A stretch of 64,000 nt of DNA from the NCBI GenBank assembly GCA_022828595.1, contig JAKGHH010000002.1:38968222-39032221 (forward strand), in the 5' to 3' direction. Below, one piece after another: positions 1 through 10,810 of this stretch. The notes under the pieces were generated by a model that was given only the letters and a program-made list of their open reading frames with translations, was not told the DNA's origin and ran no database searches. A program made the position numbers and the translations under genes. The stretch comes from Nelumbo lutea (taxonomy: Eukaryota; Streptophyta; Magnoliopsida; Proteales; Nelumbonaceae). Numbering within the stretch: position 1 is the stretch's first letter; each line of letters begins with the position of its first letter.

Positions 1-17
1 CCCCACCGCCCCCAGTA

Positions 18-1712
18 TGGACTCTACATGTAAATGGCTTGTCAAACTAACAAAGCAGTGGCATCGACCTCATCCTCCTCGGCCTAGATGACGCAGTGTT
101 GGAACACACTCTCAGGTTTGACTTCAAGGCATCCAACAACGAGGCCGAGTTTGAAGCATTGATTGCCGGACTCTGCCTTGCCTTGGACCTTGGGGCTTGA
201 AGAACCGAGGCCTTTAGTGACTCGTAGTTGGTGGTCAAGCAAATCCACGACCAGTTTGAGGCTTGCACCCCCTCCATGGTGAGTTATCTACAAAAGGTAC
301 AGGAGCTTATTCACCAGCTCAAGTATTTCACTATTCAGTAGATCCCTCGAGCCGAGAACACCCGAGCTGACACCCTTTTGAACTTAGCCAGCTTGCTGCA
401 GACTGACGACTCAACTATCCAACTGGATACACTAGCCAGCTGAGCATCGCACCAATGGCCCTTTTTGTCCTCCCAATACAGCACGACCCATCTTGGATGG
501 ACCCTATAACCGATTATCTTTGAGAAGGCTCTCTCCTAGAAGACCGAGTAGAAGCGAAGAAGCTCCAATGTAGAGCAGCCCGGTATTGCCTTATCCAAGG
601 CCAACTCTACCGCCATTCCCACACTCTCCCATACCTGAAGTGTCTCCCCCCAGCCGAAGCAGACTATGTCCTCAAGGAGATACATGAGGGCATTTGTGGA
701 GATCACCTCGACGCATGCACATTGGCCCCTAAGGCACTCCGGCAGGGCTACTTCTTGCTGACGATGAAGCAGGACACCGCCCAATTAGTTCGGAAGTGTG
801 ACAGTTGCTAGCAGCACTCTAATCTCCATCACCAGCCTACGACCCTCCTGAAGCCGATCACCAGCCCATGGCCATTCACCCAAAAGGGAATGAACATCCT
901 CAACCCCTTTCCCATCGTGGTTGCGTAGAAGAAATTCCTTCTTGTAGCAGTGGACTATTTCACAAAGTGGGTGGAAGCTGAAGCCTTGGCATGCATCACC
1001 GCCCATAATGCCTAGAACTTCTTCTGGCAGGGTATTGTCTACCACTTCGGCATCCCTCACATGCTCATCACTGACAGTGGGACACAGTTCACCGACAAGA
1101 AGTTCGAGGCCCTTTGTGCCGACCTAAGGATCGATCATAGGACTACCGCAGTGCACTGACCCTAGAGTAGACCGAGGTAACCAACCTAACCCTACTACAC
1201 GGCCTGAAAATGTGCCTAGATCAAGCCAAGGGAAGGTGGGTTGAGAAGCTTCCAAGCATTCTCTATGCATATAGGACGGCCCCGTAGACTGCCACCAAAG
1301 AGACCCCTTTTAGCTTGACCTACGGGGCCGAGGCCATAGTCCCCGTGGAGATAGGTTCCCCAACACTCTGGACCGAGCTAATCAATGAGGGGCAGAATGA
1401 CGAAGATCTACGTGCGGAATTGGACCTAGTAGAGGAAGCCCGGGACCAAGCACATTTAAGAATGGCCGCACAACAGCAAAGGATGGCAAAGCACTACGAC
1501 TCAAAGTTAGAAGATGCGAATTCAAGATAGGCGACTTCGTCCTACGTGGAGTCATACTCCCCGCACGTGGAGAAGACAAGCTCGGACCCAACTGGGAAGG
1601 GTCGTACAAAGTCACCTTGGTCCTCGAACCGAGCACTTATAGACTCGAAGACCTCGAATGCCAACCAATACTGAGGAGTTGGAACTCGGGCAATCTCAGG
1701 ATGTATTACTAG
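18..1712 (+). pseudogene. Tat-type gypsy pol remnant: RNase H plus integrase
   Basis: Frame 3 from 18 reads a degenerate RNase H; the conserved SNNEAEFEALIAGL block is at about 132-173. The usual catalytic Asp of the first strand (V-D-G) reads V-N-G (codon 33-35). Frame 2 from about 660 reads integrase: degenerate HHCC finger ending CDSC (about 798-808), then core blocks VDYFTKWVEAE (about 951-983) and ITDSGTQF (about 1066-1089). Frame 1 covers about 1176-1527 (YAYRTAP, then PFSLTYGAEAIVPVEIG). Frame 3 resumes at 1518 with the C-terminal DKLGPNWEGSYKV module and ends at TAG 1710-1712. In-frame stops lie at 198, 225, 339, 809, 926, 1013, 1163 and 1285, most of them TAG where the family has Gln. 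At least three frame changes are present, so no product is possible. Confidence 0.85.
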
Positions 1713-2583
1713 TAAATCTACAAACAATAAAAATCTCTTTTCTCAAGCTACATCTCCGACCTGCAGGCACATACATGCCCACTGCACACACAACACATGC
1801 ACAGGCTAAGCCGCACTACCGACCAAGTCGACTCCATCGACCCTAGAACGGTCGAGCTTATAACACCTGGATTGACAACACATCGCCGACTAAGCTACAC
1901 GACTCAGCTAACCATGACTGAGCCTAAACGTGGAGAAAGAATGCCCCTGCCCACCAAGGCCTGAGGGTGGTCATGGAACTCCACACAAACTGCTGATTAA
2001 CGACTGAGCTAGTTGGAAAATGGCTAGCCATAAAAGGGCGCCAAAGGCTCCCGAGACCAGAAACTGAGCATCCCATGACTGAGAGCTCGGGAACCAAAAG
2101 AACTCGGATGACTACACCTCGGTCAACAGAAGATTGGGGAAGCAGAGTCATAGCCCGACTCGGTCGGTGCAATAGCCTGTTCGGCCATGCCTCGGCCAAT
2201 GAAAGATAATTGTACAAGTAACAAGATGCCAAGGCATAGCTTAGCTTGGCATGCACAATAGCCCGACTAGGCATGCTTCGGTTGGAAAAGGAAAAACACA
2301 CAAGTAAAAATAGCAATAACAACAAGATGCATGTATATAGTCAACACAAAGAAGAGTTGATATTCAACTTAAGAAAGTCCATTACATCGTTTAAGGCTCG
2401 ACATACCGTGCCAATACAAAAAAATAAAAGCACAGCAAAGACAGAAAAAGAATAACTTGGAAGAAACAGCCACTCAATCCTCAGCGGTAGAGTCAGCAAC
2501 CCTATCAACAGCTTCAGCCTTGTCCCCAACCTCTTCGTTGGCTCCCTCGGCGGAATCTTGTGGAGTATCTGGATCACAGGCTC

Positions 2584-2829
2584 CTAGCCTTGCGACTCCT
2601 CGGCCATTTCCGGGTGACGACGAAGGATCCTTCGACGGAAGATGTTGAACCTAGCTACGAAGGAAGCCTCAACATACTCATCCATGTGTAGTTGCATCTC
2701 CTCCGATGCCTTGTACTGGTTGACTGCCTCCTCGGTAGCCTCCCGCTTCGCCTTTAGCTTAGAGATCTCCTGCATCAGCTCGCAGACAACACTGGCCTGC
2801 TCGGCCAGTTGTGCCTTATGCTCAGTCAC
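2584..2829 (-). pseudogene. C-terminal coiled coil of the antisense Tat gene
   Basis: An 81-codon frame on the minus strand reads heptad-like sequence rich in Glu, Lys, Ala and Gln (KAQLAEQ..VCELMQEISKLKAKREA), then EEAVNQYKASEEMQ..., an 'F..RRRILRRHPEM' block and a stop. A coiled coil followed by a 'YKAS...F...F..CR......P' module is the usual C-terminus of the plant retrotransposon proteins that begin with PF04195. I therefore take it as the last exon or segment of the antisense gene at 3254-4653. It is separated from that segment by about 420 bases holding a poly(A) run (about 3010-3028), either an intron or decayed coding sequence. No independent gene is implied. Confidence 0.6.
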
Positions 2830-3253
2830 CTCTCTTTAGTGCAGCCGACCACTCCCCAACAACCTAAAGCTTGGCCAGCTGGGCCTTCTGCCACAAATAC
2901 TCGGAATGTTCTCGCTCATACATTGATCGAACATCCCGGAGGTGATCGACTAATGCAACCGCCGCACAAGCATTCTACAAAAGAGAATGATGAGTATATG
3001 CCCAAAAATACAAAAAAAAAAAAAAAAAGAAAGAAAGAGAGCATAACACAAGGGATAAGAAAGGAACTCACCTGGGAAACAGACTGTAGAAACGTGCAAT
3101 CTAAGGCTCGGGAACCCTAGGCGACCTCGACAGACGCCTGAGCCAATGATATGGTCATAAGCCCTTGTAGCAATTGCTCGGAACCCAGGAGTCTTCAAGT
3201 CAATCGTTACGCAAATCGACCACTGCGGCTGTGCAAGCCGAGCTGCTGCCGGG

Positions 3254-4653
3254 CTACTTCCGCTCTGACGCACCCGTAGGACAACGAGCACCTTCAAGGT
3301 CAACCACCATGATGTCATCCTCCTCAGCCTCCCGCTGCTGCCTACTTCTGCCTCTGTGCCAGCGGGCCACTCTATCTGTAGATTGCGGCTGTTCTGCTAC
3401 CTCGGGCCAAGCCTCTAGCTGCACACCAGCCCTCCCCTGCCTTTGCCGAAGTGACCTCATTCGATGAACAATCTCTTCTTCCCTGGCCATCCTTATACCT
3501 GCAACACGGAAAGCCCGAGATAAGTGGAAAGCAGACAAAGGGAGAAACAACTTAGCTAACACAGTAAAGGAAACACACCGGCCACCCTCTCCATCAACCC
3601 GACGAGCATCAACATCTTAATCATGTATAGGGCGATCACATCTATTTCGTGGGTCATGCTAAGGGCCAACCTCTCCTTCTAAGTGAGCACCGTCCACTGG
3701 GGTTGCGACACATTTATCCTCGGCTCCCGTATCTTGGCCCAAAAAGGGAGACCCCCAGGAATGCACACAAAGAAGAATGGCTCCTTCTAGTGCTTCATAG
3801 AAAAAGGAGCCCCGATCAACGACCGAATATTCCGCCTACTGGAGAAATAGTAGTACCCCTATTGGTGGCGCTTCAGATGGAGCATAAAGCTCACCATCCC
3901 TAGGGTTAACTCGATATCATGGACCACGTAGTAGGACATGAGGCCGAGCAAGAACCTGAAGGAGTTCGACATTAGCTGCACCAGTAGAACCCTGTACCAG
4001 CACAATACCTCGGTGACCCCCTCGCTCAATGGGAACTTCAGCCCAGCCTCCAAGCTATGCTTACAAACGCATAGGTTGTCGGGTTGAGCATTAGTGGCCA
4101 TCTCGTTGGGTAGCGGACACCTCATTTGGTATTCCGCGGGGCTGATGTATGTTGCTTGGATCCGAGACATATCCTCGGGCGTCAAGACGCAAGGCGTGGT
4201 GCCAAACCGGTGACCTGCCCATAGAGGAAGCTCCGCCTCCATCCCAAAGGGACCAACCTTAACATCCTCGACTTCGACATCCACAAAATCTCCTAGCTCA
4301 GGCTCATAGTTCGAGCCATGAGAAGATCTGGAACCAGAACTACTGGAGAACCCAGAAGAGGAAGAGGGCCGACAAGATGAAAGAGACATATCGGGCAATC
4401 TATGGAGCTGAGGAACAAAAACCACCGAGCAACTTTCCGAGCAACTTGCCAAGCAACCCACCGAGCAATCTGCTGAGTAATTACTGCCGAACAATACCAA
4501 CCACCTTTTGGCAAATGACACAGAGGAGAGGGTCCCCCCCTTTTCTTTTATAGCCACCATGAGCATGGACCAAGGAGAGATCAATAGTACAGATGAAGCA
4601 TCTCTAACAATGTCTCGGAAGACCAATTGATGCGACCAATAATGCATGCGCAA
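3254..4653 (-). pseudogene. Antisense extra gene of the Tat element (PF04195-like), broken
   Basis: An open frame of 264 codons runs 4653 to 3859 on the strand opposite pol. A Ser-rich stretch (from about 4390) is followed by the block NLCVCKHSLEAGLKFPLSEG and then NSFRFLLGLMSYYV, which match the 'putative gypsy type transposon' domain (Pfam PF04195, Transposase_28) found in plant gypsy elements. Reading on in the same frame past 3859 gives the family's next block (YYFSSRRNIRSLIGAPFSMKH, then KEPFFFVCIPGG) with TAG stops at tryptophan positions, so the gene once extended further. A charged Arg/Gln-rich segment (3562-3254) probably belongs to the same gene. The real start may be an internal Met just before the Ser-rich stretch. 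The function of this protein family is unknown. The copy is inactivated. Confidence 0.7.
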
Positions 4654-5080
4654 AGCATCGAAAACCGAAGTGGCGCCCCTGACACGCAGCGGTTACGACC
4701 ATTAATTGCGCCGACTTGACCCTCAGTGCTTGTCCAACCACCGGTGCGGATCGTCGGCTGGGCCGCTCAAGGACATCGGCCCAACCGGAATGCCTAGTAC
4801 CGACCTCAATCAAACCCCGATGCCAAACAAGGCTACACGGCCGAGCATTCCCCCTCCTCGACAGCAAAACTGGGGGAGAGGTTCATGAACTGAAACTTCG
4901 GTTCTTATTTAAGTTTTGCAGCCAACGATCCAATGACTCCTTGGCAACGAACAACACGATGTAAACAAGGCAATAGCTTGAAAGTCCCTCCGCAACGACC
5001 AACACTGCATGGAAAATACGCATTCCTGGAAGTTTCTCAGCCAAGCAACAAACCAAGAGAACCTCATCCCTTGACTTCAG

Positions 5081-5094
5081 AACTAGGGGATTGG
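5081..5094 (+). promoter_or_regulatory. Polypurine tract of the Tat element
   Basis: AACTAGGGGATTGG lies immediately before a TGTTGGGG sequence, which is the common start of gypsy LTRs. An alternative purine run (AAACTGGGGGAGAGG, about 4867-4881) is not followed by a TG-start LTR and is less likely. Confidence 0.55.
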
Positions 5095-5722
5095 TGTTGG
5101 GGTCATGGCTGAGCTATCCCAGAGAGACACGTGGCTACCTAGTCATCGCCCAACCACATCAGCATAGTTTGGCCACATCAGCTCAGCTCGGTCATGTCGG
5201 CATAGCCCGACTGAGCTATGTTACTACCATGGTCCCCCGCTTTATCCCTCGAGCCACGTCAGCTACACACCACGTAGAATAAACCTGACTATGGATAAGG
5301 GTGGGAAGACAACTCCGCCGTGGAATAGGACTCTACCCCAGTAACCTCGATGGAGAGCTCAATCCCGATTATCCCGAAACCCTAATCCGACCAGGAGACG
5401 GACCCCCGACTATTAAAAGGTACTCCATGCTCGAGGTAAGGGATCCCAACTTGTAGCACCCATACTGTTACTTTGCTCGGACATCACCGTCCTTCCATTG
5501 ACTTGAGTGTTGGAGTGTCTACCTGGGGACAACTCCTCGGCCTCTGATTACTTCTCTTGATCGCAGGTTACATAGCGTGACACCGCCCTTGTAAGTTTGG
5601 CACCACCCAGTCAGAAAGGATTATCTGATCACTCTCCTCAGTTTGTGCACTACCTCGGATTGAGCAGCATCAGATTGGCACCCAATCAACAAGGATTATC
5701 TGGCCGCTCTCCTCAATTCTCA
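5095..5722 (+). repeat. 3' LTR of the Tat element
   Basis: The segment starts TGTTGGGGTC directly after a polypurine tract and ends at CTCA before unrelated AT-rich DNA. A TATA-like TATTAAAAGG at 5411-5420 would be the U3 promoter. The last part holds two imperfect copies, 78 bases apart, of a 'TTGGCACC...GGATTATCTG...CTCTCCTCA' unit (from 5597 and from 5675). The 5' LTR is outside the window, so the ends cannot be confirmed by alignment; the 3' boundary is the less certain one. Confidence 0.6.
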
Positions 5723-8148
5723 ATATTTTTACTCATACTAGTGTGAGGGCACGTGCTATGCACATGTGCAAGTAAAGACAAAGATATAAGTGAAGAATAT
5801 GTTACCAAATTTAACTTTTATGAGTTCGCTAGAGCAAGGCAAGTGTGTGTTTGTGTTCTCAAAGAATATAGTAATGCCTTTAGCTCTAAGCAAGTTAGGC
5901 TAATAGGTATAGTTGAGGTTAACCCTAATCTAACCCCAAGTAGTTGAACTCCCAACCCAACCCTAACCCAAGTAGTTGAAAAGTTCAGGTTGGTTTCGAC
6001 TTTGGTTGGGTTTGCACTGATCTGGTTTTTTAGCTTTTCTCAGGCTTAAGACTAACATATTAAGATTTATTGAATTTAGCATTATTATATGTATAATGAC
6101 AAGGTTATGGTGCTTTATTTTATTATTGAAAAATTTTTGCGTTCAAATTTATAATTTAGATGCATGTGCAAGCATGTATATACACTAGGGCGGCAACTCA
6201 AGTTGGATTAGCCCAAAGTCACAGATTGACCTCTCAGGCAACCTAACCCAAGCCAAACCTAACTCTACTATATCACAGTCCCGCTACATACTATCATATA
6301 ATCTATTTGTATTAATTTATAGTCACGTATATGGCTATATGGGTATGGATTTATAGGCATTGATTTTTTTTTTCATTTATTTACAAGTTATTGTCTATTT
6401 TGTTTGTTTTGTTAATGTGTGATGTACCAAATTACGGGTTGATCTTGTTAGTTGTCTACTTGTCATTGATGATTTCCATTCATAGTTTTGTGCTTTATTA
6501 TTGCTAATTTCATAATTTTATATTTTTAGGAGGAAATCTATCATAATTCATAATAGACTCCAATCATCTAAAAAGCATTCGTTTTTTCACTTTTGTACTA
6601 GGAGAACAGGCAATTAGTAATAGCATATAGCCAATAATTGGTCATGAAAGTTGAATTTAGCTTACCGAAAAAGAGCTGAATTAAGGCCTAATTTGAGAGA
6701 TTTTATGAATTTTTACGAGGATGGGAGAAAGGTCAAGCTGGGCCCACCGTGAGCACAGTCAAACCCAACTTCAGATTAGGTTAGAATTGAAGGATTAGGA
6801 TTTTAGGATGGTTCAAGGTTAGGGTTGACTTGGTCAGATTGGATTAGGATTAGGGTTGGTTCACAACATTAGGTTGGGCCCTGTAAACGATATTCAAAAA
6901 TCTGAATTCAAATATGAGATTGGTTTCTCTCTCTCTCTTTCATTCACTCATTTTGAGCTCTACTAAACCCTCCCTTACCCTTCACTACTGCCCAACCCAA
7001 GCAACCACCACCAACAGCGGTTCAACACTAGTTACTAGCCACCGCCGTCGCACTGCTCTCTCTCAATCAGTCGTTCACCTGTTCTGAGCTCTTCTAAACC
7101 CCGAACCCTTCATTGTCACCCAACCCATGAAAGCAACCACTAGCGGTCTAGCACCAGTCATCAGCCACCGCAGTTGCACACTCACACCGGTGCACCGCAC
7201 GCCTGTTGCCGTAATATCACTATCGGCCTTGGCCTATTGCCGCCAACTCGATTAATAGTCTCCATCTCCCTACATATTTTCTCTTGGCTTTGAGGTAAGG
7301 ACTCTATGTTTCTATATATCTTCTAAACCCCTAACCCTTCGCTGTCGCCCAACCAAGCAAAGCAACCACTAGCGATCTAGCATCAGTCATCGGCTACCGC
7401 CGTCACACACTCACACCAGTGCACCGCACGCCTATTGTCATAAATATCACTATTGTCTCTATATATCATAGTTATTTAAGAACCCTAATGAACTCTTTTT
7501 TCTTTTTACATGTTTAGATTTTGATTTTTGTTACTTTCAAAGTTTATCATCTTTGATTTCTGAATCCTAAAGCATGTTCAATTTCTTAAAAGCAATTATT
7601 CCTGAAGAGATGCTAGATTATAGTGAGTTCAATTTCTTGAAAACAACTCTAGAACAATCAATGGAGTTTGCTTGTTGTTTTCGCTATTAGATAGGGATAA
7701 TAGCAAAACAGTTAATCGAATTCATATTCGAAAATTTAAATTACTCAATTGAATTCGAATCGAACTGAATCAAATATTCAACTTAATAATCTAAATCGAA
7801 TTCAAACCTGAGTTTTAGATATTCGTTGGACATCAAATCAAATTAGAATATCATGAATCAGAATCAGTTTTGAATTCCAATCTAGCTTGATTTTATTCGA
7901 ATTTGATTTGCTTACATGCCTAGTCAGGGATAAGGCAGCCCGACTTTCAGCCCTAGAATATACACTTATATACGTATATATGTAATATTTGTACATGCAA
8001 ATATGAATACATGTAGGATAAGGCAAAGTCTCAATCTTAACCCAACCCATAGTTAATTAGAACTATATTTTTAAACTCCAACCCTAATCTAAACTTCAAC
8101 CCAACCCAATCCAATTTGGCTAACCCATCCAAAAGATAGAGAGGTTTA
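5723..8148. other. Intergenic, no gene seen; decayed repeats
   Basis: No coding frame here resembles a known protein. The stretch has many short CCAACCCAA / TTGGGTTGG type segments common in degraded plant transposons, a CT-rich run at about 6927-6942, and tandem repeats at 6961-7453. An ACTAGTGTGAGGGCACGTGC sequence at 5737-5756 resembles the reverse complement of a Helitron 3' end. Confidence 0.5.
6961..7453. repeat. Diverged tandem repeats, about three units
   Basis: A block beginning CTAAACCC..ACCCTTC, running through 'CAACCACTAGCG-TCTAGCA-CAGTCATC' to 'GTGCACCGCACGCCTRTTG', occurs at about 7093-7225 and again at about 7321-7453 (offset about 228 bases). A shorter, more diverged first copy is at about 6961-7065. 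The units read like duplicated leader sequence of an unknown transposon. No protein is recognised. Confidence 0.6.
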
Positions 8149-9058
8149 TGGTACGTTTGGTTGCCGAGAAAGGATGAGATGGGAAGAAAAAATATTTTTT
8201 TCTTAGATTTACTTCCCATGTTTGTTTCCCGAGAAACGATATGCTAAATAACCAATTTCCTGCATTTGTTTACTAAGAAAATCAGTCTTGCAATGTGATG
8301 TTTTTAATTGGTTGACATTGTTTACAGCAACACATGCAATAACAAGGTATGTTTGTTGACATGGACGTATGTTTTGCCATGTGGCATACATATAATATGA
8401 TACATATTTCATCTATTGCCATGTGGCAATCAAAATTGACAAAATGATAGTTTTATGGCAAAAGGGTGAAACAATCTTCCATTCATTTCATACAATATAA
8501 TATAATCATGGCTAGTAGGCTGACCATGAGGCAACTAATAATCAACCTTTCCGGCTGAATTTGTTCTCTCGAGACTCGAAGATTCCTTGTTTGCATCATT
8601 TTTTTTTTGCATGAAAGAACATTCCTCTTCGAGTTTAGGCTGATGTGTGCTATACGGTGTGGAATTCCTACTATAGTACATGCGAAATTGATGTATGGCT
8701 TCTTCATATGTGTTGTATGAGCATAAATTGCCCACTAAATTGATGCACTTGGGCGCTCCATTCTGCCCATGTGAATCAAATGAAACCCATATAATGCATG
8801 TGAATCAAATGAAACCCATATAATGGGGTAAAAACCTGCTAATCAATGGGATGAATATATACTCAAAACAAACAACTATTCATATATATCCTTAAAACTC
8901 CTTTAACACATTCACATTAGAATGGAATAAGAAAACTTGTCCATCATCATCTATGCAAGTTGACATTTCATTAGAATCTTTGTCCATTCGAGAATTCATT
9001 CAATGAGATAGGCATCCCATCCAAAACAAACATTCAACCGATCAAACCAAACATACAC
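8149..9058. mobile_element. Possible Harbinger-type non-autonomous element, 910 bp
   Basis: The left end TGGTACGTTTGGTTGCC and the reverse complement of the right end, GTGTATGTTTGGTTTGATC, form a short imperfect terminal inverted repeat. TTA lies on both sides (8146-8148 and 9059-9061), the target duplication of PIF/Harbinger (Tourist) elements. No transposase is visible. Inside is an exact 29 bp tandem duplication (8768-8825). Confidence 0.5.
8768..8825. repeat. 29 bp exact tandem duplication
   Basis: The 29 bases at 8768-8796 (starting CATGTGAATCAAATG) are repeated without change at 8797-8825. Confidence 0.95.
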
Positions 9059-9727
9059 TTAAACCTGTTCCTGTTAATCATGGCCATATACTAATCCAGT
9101 GTCCAAAACAAACCTTGACTGGATATGATCCTATTCATCAAACCTGTTTATCTAATCCAGTTTCCAAAATATATATTCATGGCCATATATAATTCATCAA
9201 ACATACTAAATAAAGTGTATTCAAAGCAAAAAACTAGTATGAAACTGTGAAGTCCTACCAACTGCTAATTGTCCAAAGAAGTGTTAAATATCAGTATGGG
9301 TTCAGTCAACAAGGCCCAATCACCTGTTTATGCTCAATTTTTCTCATTTTATATCTATCCATAAAAAAAAATCCCTTTTTGTGCCATACAAGTTCTTTGC
9401 AGCTAGTTATCGAATTAAAAAAGTCTCCATGAAAGTCAGTTTGATTAAATATATCACCTTTCATTTTAGTCCAATTCACCTGTTCATCTGACTTGTTAGT
9501 GGCCACCCATACATTATGAACTTCGATTAAATAACTAACTAATCAAGTGCCAAAGATTCCTATTTCCCCCTAAGTGGGCCCGGATGATCAAACGGTGGAT
9601 CCGGGCTTATGTTACGTTCCCACTCGTGCTCTTCGAAGGAAATGCTTTTCTAAAATTGAGTTCCATCAGAAGAACGATTTTACACTTTTCATACAATTTG
9701 TATATTCTATTCATCTGACATATCTAA
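9059..9727. other. Intergenic, no feature recognised
   Basis: AT-rich sequence without a convincing coding frame or repeat structure. Confidence 0.5.
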
Positions 9728-9825
9728 GCGTCTGTTTGGTTTTCAGTCGGAATCAAAATAGCTTATTCCATAGTTTGTTTGGTTCAAACAGGAAAGGTAA
9801 TAGAAATTGAAATCAGAAGGAATAA

Positions 9826-10235
9826 GGGTCCATTTGGTTTGCAGTCGGAATCGGAACTGAAATGGCTTATTCCTATAGTTTGTTTGGTTCAAACAGGAAA
9901 GGGAATAGAAATTAGAATCAGCAGGAATAAGGGTCTGTTTGGTTTGCAGGAGTAGAGGTCTGGAATTGGAATTGGAATAGAATGGGCTATTTCAATTCCA
10001 ACTGTTTGGTTGGGTGGAATCAAAATCCCATTCCCATTCTTGCTGGAATTGCATTCCCCCATTTAAGGGAATGACCCATTTCCCTGCCCCTCCCTTGGGA
10101 ATGAAATCCCATTCCTGTAGATTTTAATTCCCATTCCCATTCCTATCTGAACCAAACAGACTATGGGATTGGACTATTCCAATTCCGATTCTGAAGGATT
10201 TTAATTCCGATTCCATCTATGAACCAAATGGACCC
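9826..10235. mobile_element. Middle Tourist-like MITE, inserted in the outer copy
   Basis: The left end GGGTCCATTTGGTTTGCAG and the reverse-complemented right end GGGTCCATTTGGTTCAT share their first 14 bases exactly. TAA flanks both sides (9823-9825, 10236-10238). Host sequence of the outer copy continues on both sides, so this copy inserted into a relative of itself. Confidence 0.8.
9931..10161. mobile_element. Inner Tourist-like MITE, inserted in the middle copy
   Basis: GGGTCTGTTTGGTTTGCAGG follows TAA at 9928-9930. The matching right terminus (reverse complement GTCTGTTTGGTTCAG) ends at 10161 and seems to have lost its last two or three bases. Middle-copy sequence resumes after it. The interior is rich in GGAAT/ATTCC, as in the other members. 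Confidence 0.65.
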
Positions 10236-10411
10236 TAAGTTTTCATTTCCAAGGGAGGGGTAGGGAATGGCCGTTACTTCAAATGGGGAATGTCATTATA
10301 GCAAGAATAGGAATGAAATTCCAATTCTGCCCAACCAAACAGTTGGAATCGGAATAGTTCATTCCGATTCTGATTCTAGACCCCTATTCCTGCAAATCAA
10401 ACGGGACCTAA

Positions 10412-10634
10412 TCCGAATAGCCCATTTTAAATTCAACTGTTTGGTAAGATGGAATCAGAATTCATTTATCATTTTTAGTAAAATGGTACTCTTCCATTTG
10501 AGAGAATGGCCATTCCCTCTTATTCCTCCTTTGAAGAATGAAAATAGACCATTCCAGACAATTCAATTTCCTATCTGAAACAAACAGGTGGGAGAATAGA
10601 CTATTCCAATTCTGATTGTAAACCAAACAGACCC
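10412..10634. mobile_element. Truncated Tourist-like MITE, right part
   Basis: The segment continues with family sequence (CCATTCCCTCTTATTCC, GGAATCAGAATTC) and ends at a typical terminus whose reverse complement is GGGTCTGTTTGGTTTAC. No matching left end is seen, so it is a fragment or the rest of a still larger nested copy. Confidence 0.55.
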
Positions 10635-10810
10635 AAAGTTCACAACTGACTATCTAGCTGCTGGAAGAAGTGAAATAAGACAAGCTTAAGGCATGGCATC
10701 CCAAGAGATGCAATTGTGTGGGAGAAAGGGAGAGCGATGTGTTGAGCATGGATTAGCTGAACTTGTTAATAGTTGTATTAGAGGTTGTGTAACCAATGGT
10801 AACACCTAGA

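Larger units (their letters stand above)
1..5722 (+). mobile_element. Ty3/gypsy LTR retrotransposon, Tat lineage, 3' part
   Basis: The window opens inside a long gypsy element. In order it shows an archaeal/plant-type RNase H remnant (18 to about 440), an integrase remnant (about 660 to 1712), a roughly 3.4 kb region without sense coding but with an antisense gene, a polypurine tract and a 3' LTR. An extra RNase H of this type between reverse transcriptase and integrase, plus a long pol-to-LTR spacer with an additional and sometimes antisense ORF, are known marks of Tat-lineage elements (Grande, RIRE2, Ogre relatives). Gag, protease and reverse transcriptase, and the 5' LTR, lie outside the window. 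The copy is dead: stops and frameshifts break every domain. Confidence 0.85.
9728..10408. mobile_element. Outer Tourist-like MITE of a nested set
   Basis: The left end GCGTCTGTTTGGTT is preceded by TAA (9725-9727); the right end, reverse complement GGTCCCGTTTGATTTGCAGG, is followed by TAA (10409-10411). Its sequence matches the intact relative at 13849-14138 on both sides of an inserted younger copy (9826-10235). TAA target duplication and a short GGGTCYGTTTGGT terminus are typical of PIF/Harbinger Tourist MITEs. Confidence 0.75.

Noticed and set aside
4867..4881. AAACTGGGGGAGAGG as polypurine tract of the Tat element
   Set aside because: Not followed by a TG-start LTR; the tract at 5081-5094 is, although the alternative is not excluded.
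6927..7460. First exon of a gene (CT-rich leader followed by repeated GC-richer blocks)
   Set aside because: The blocks are diverged tandem repeats with stops in all frames and no family match.
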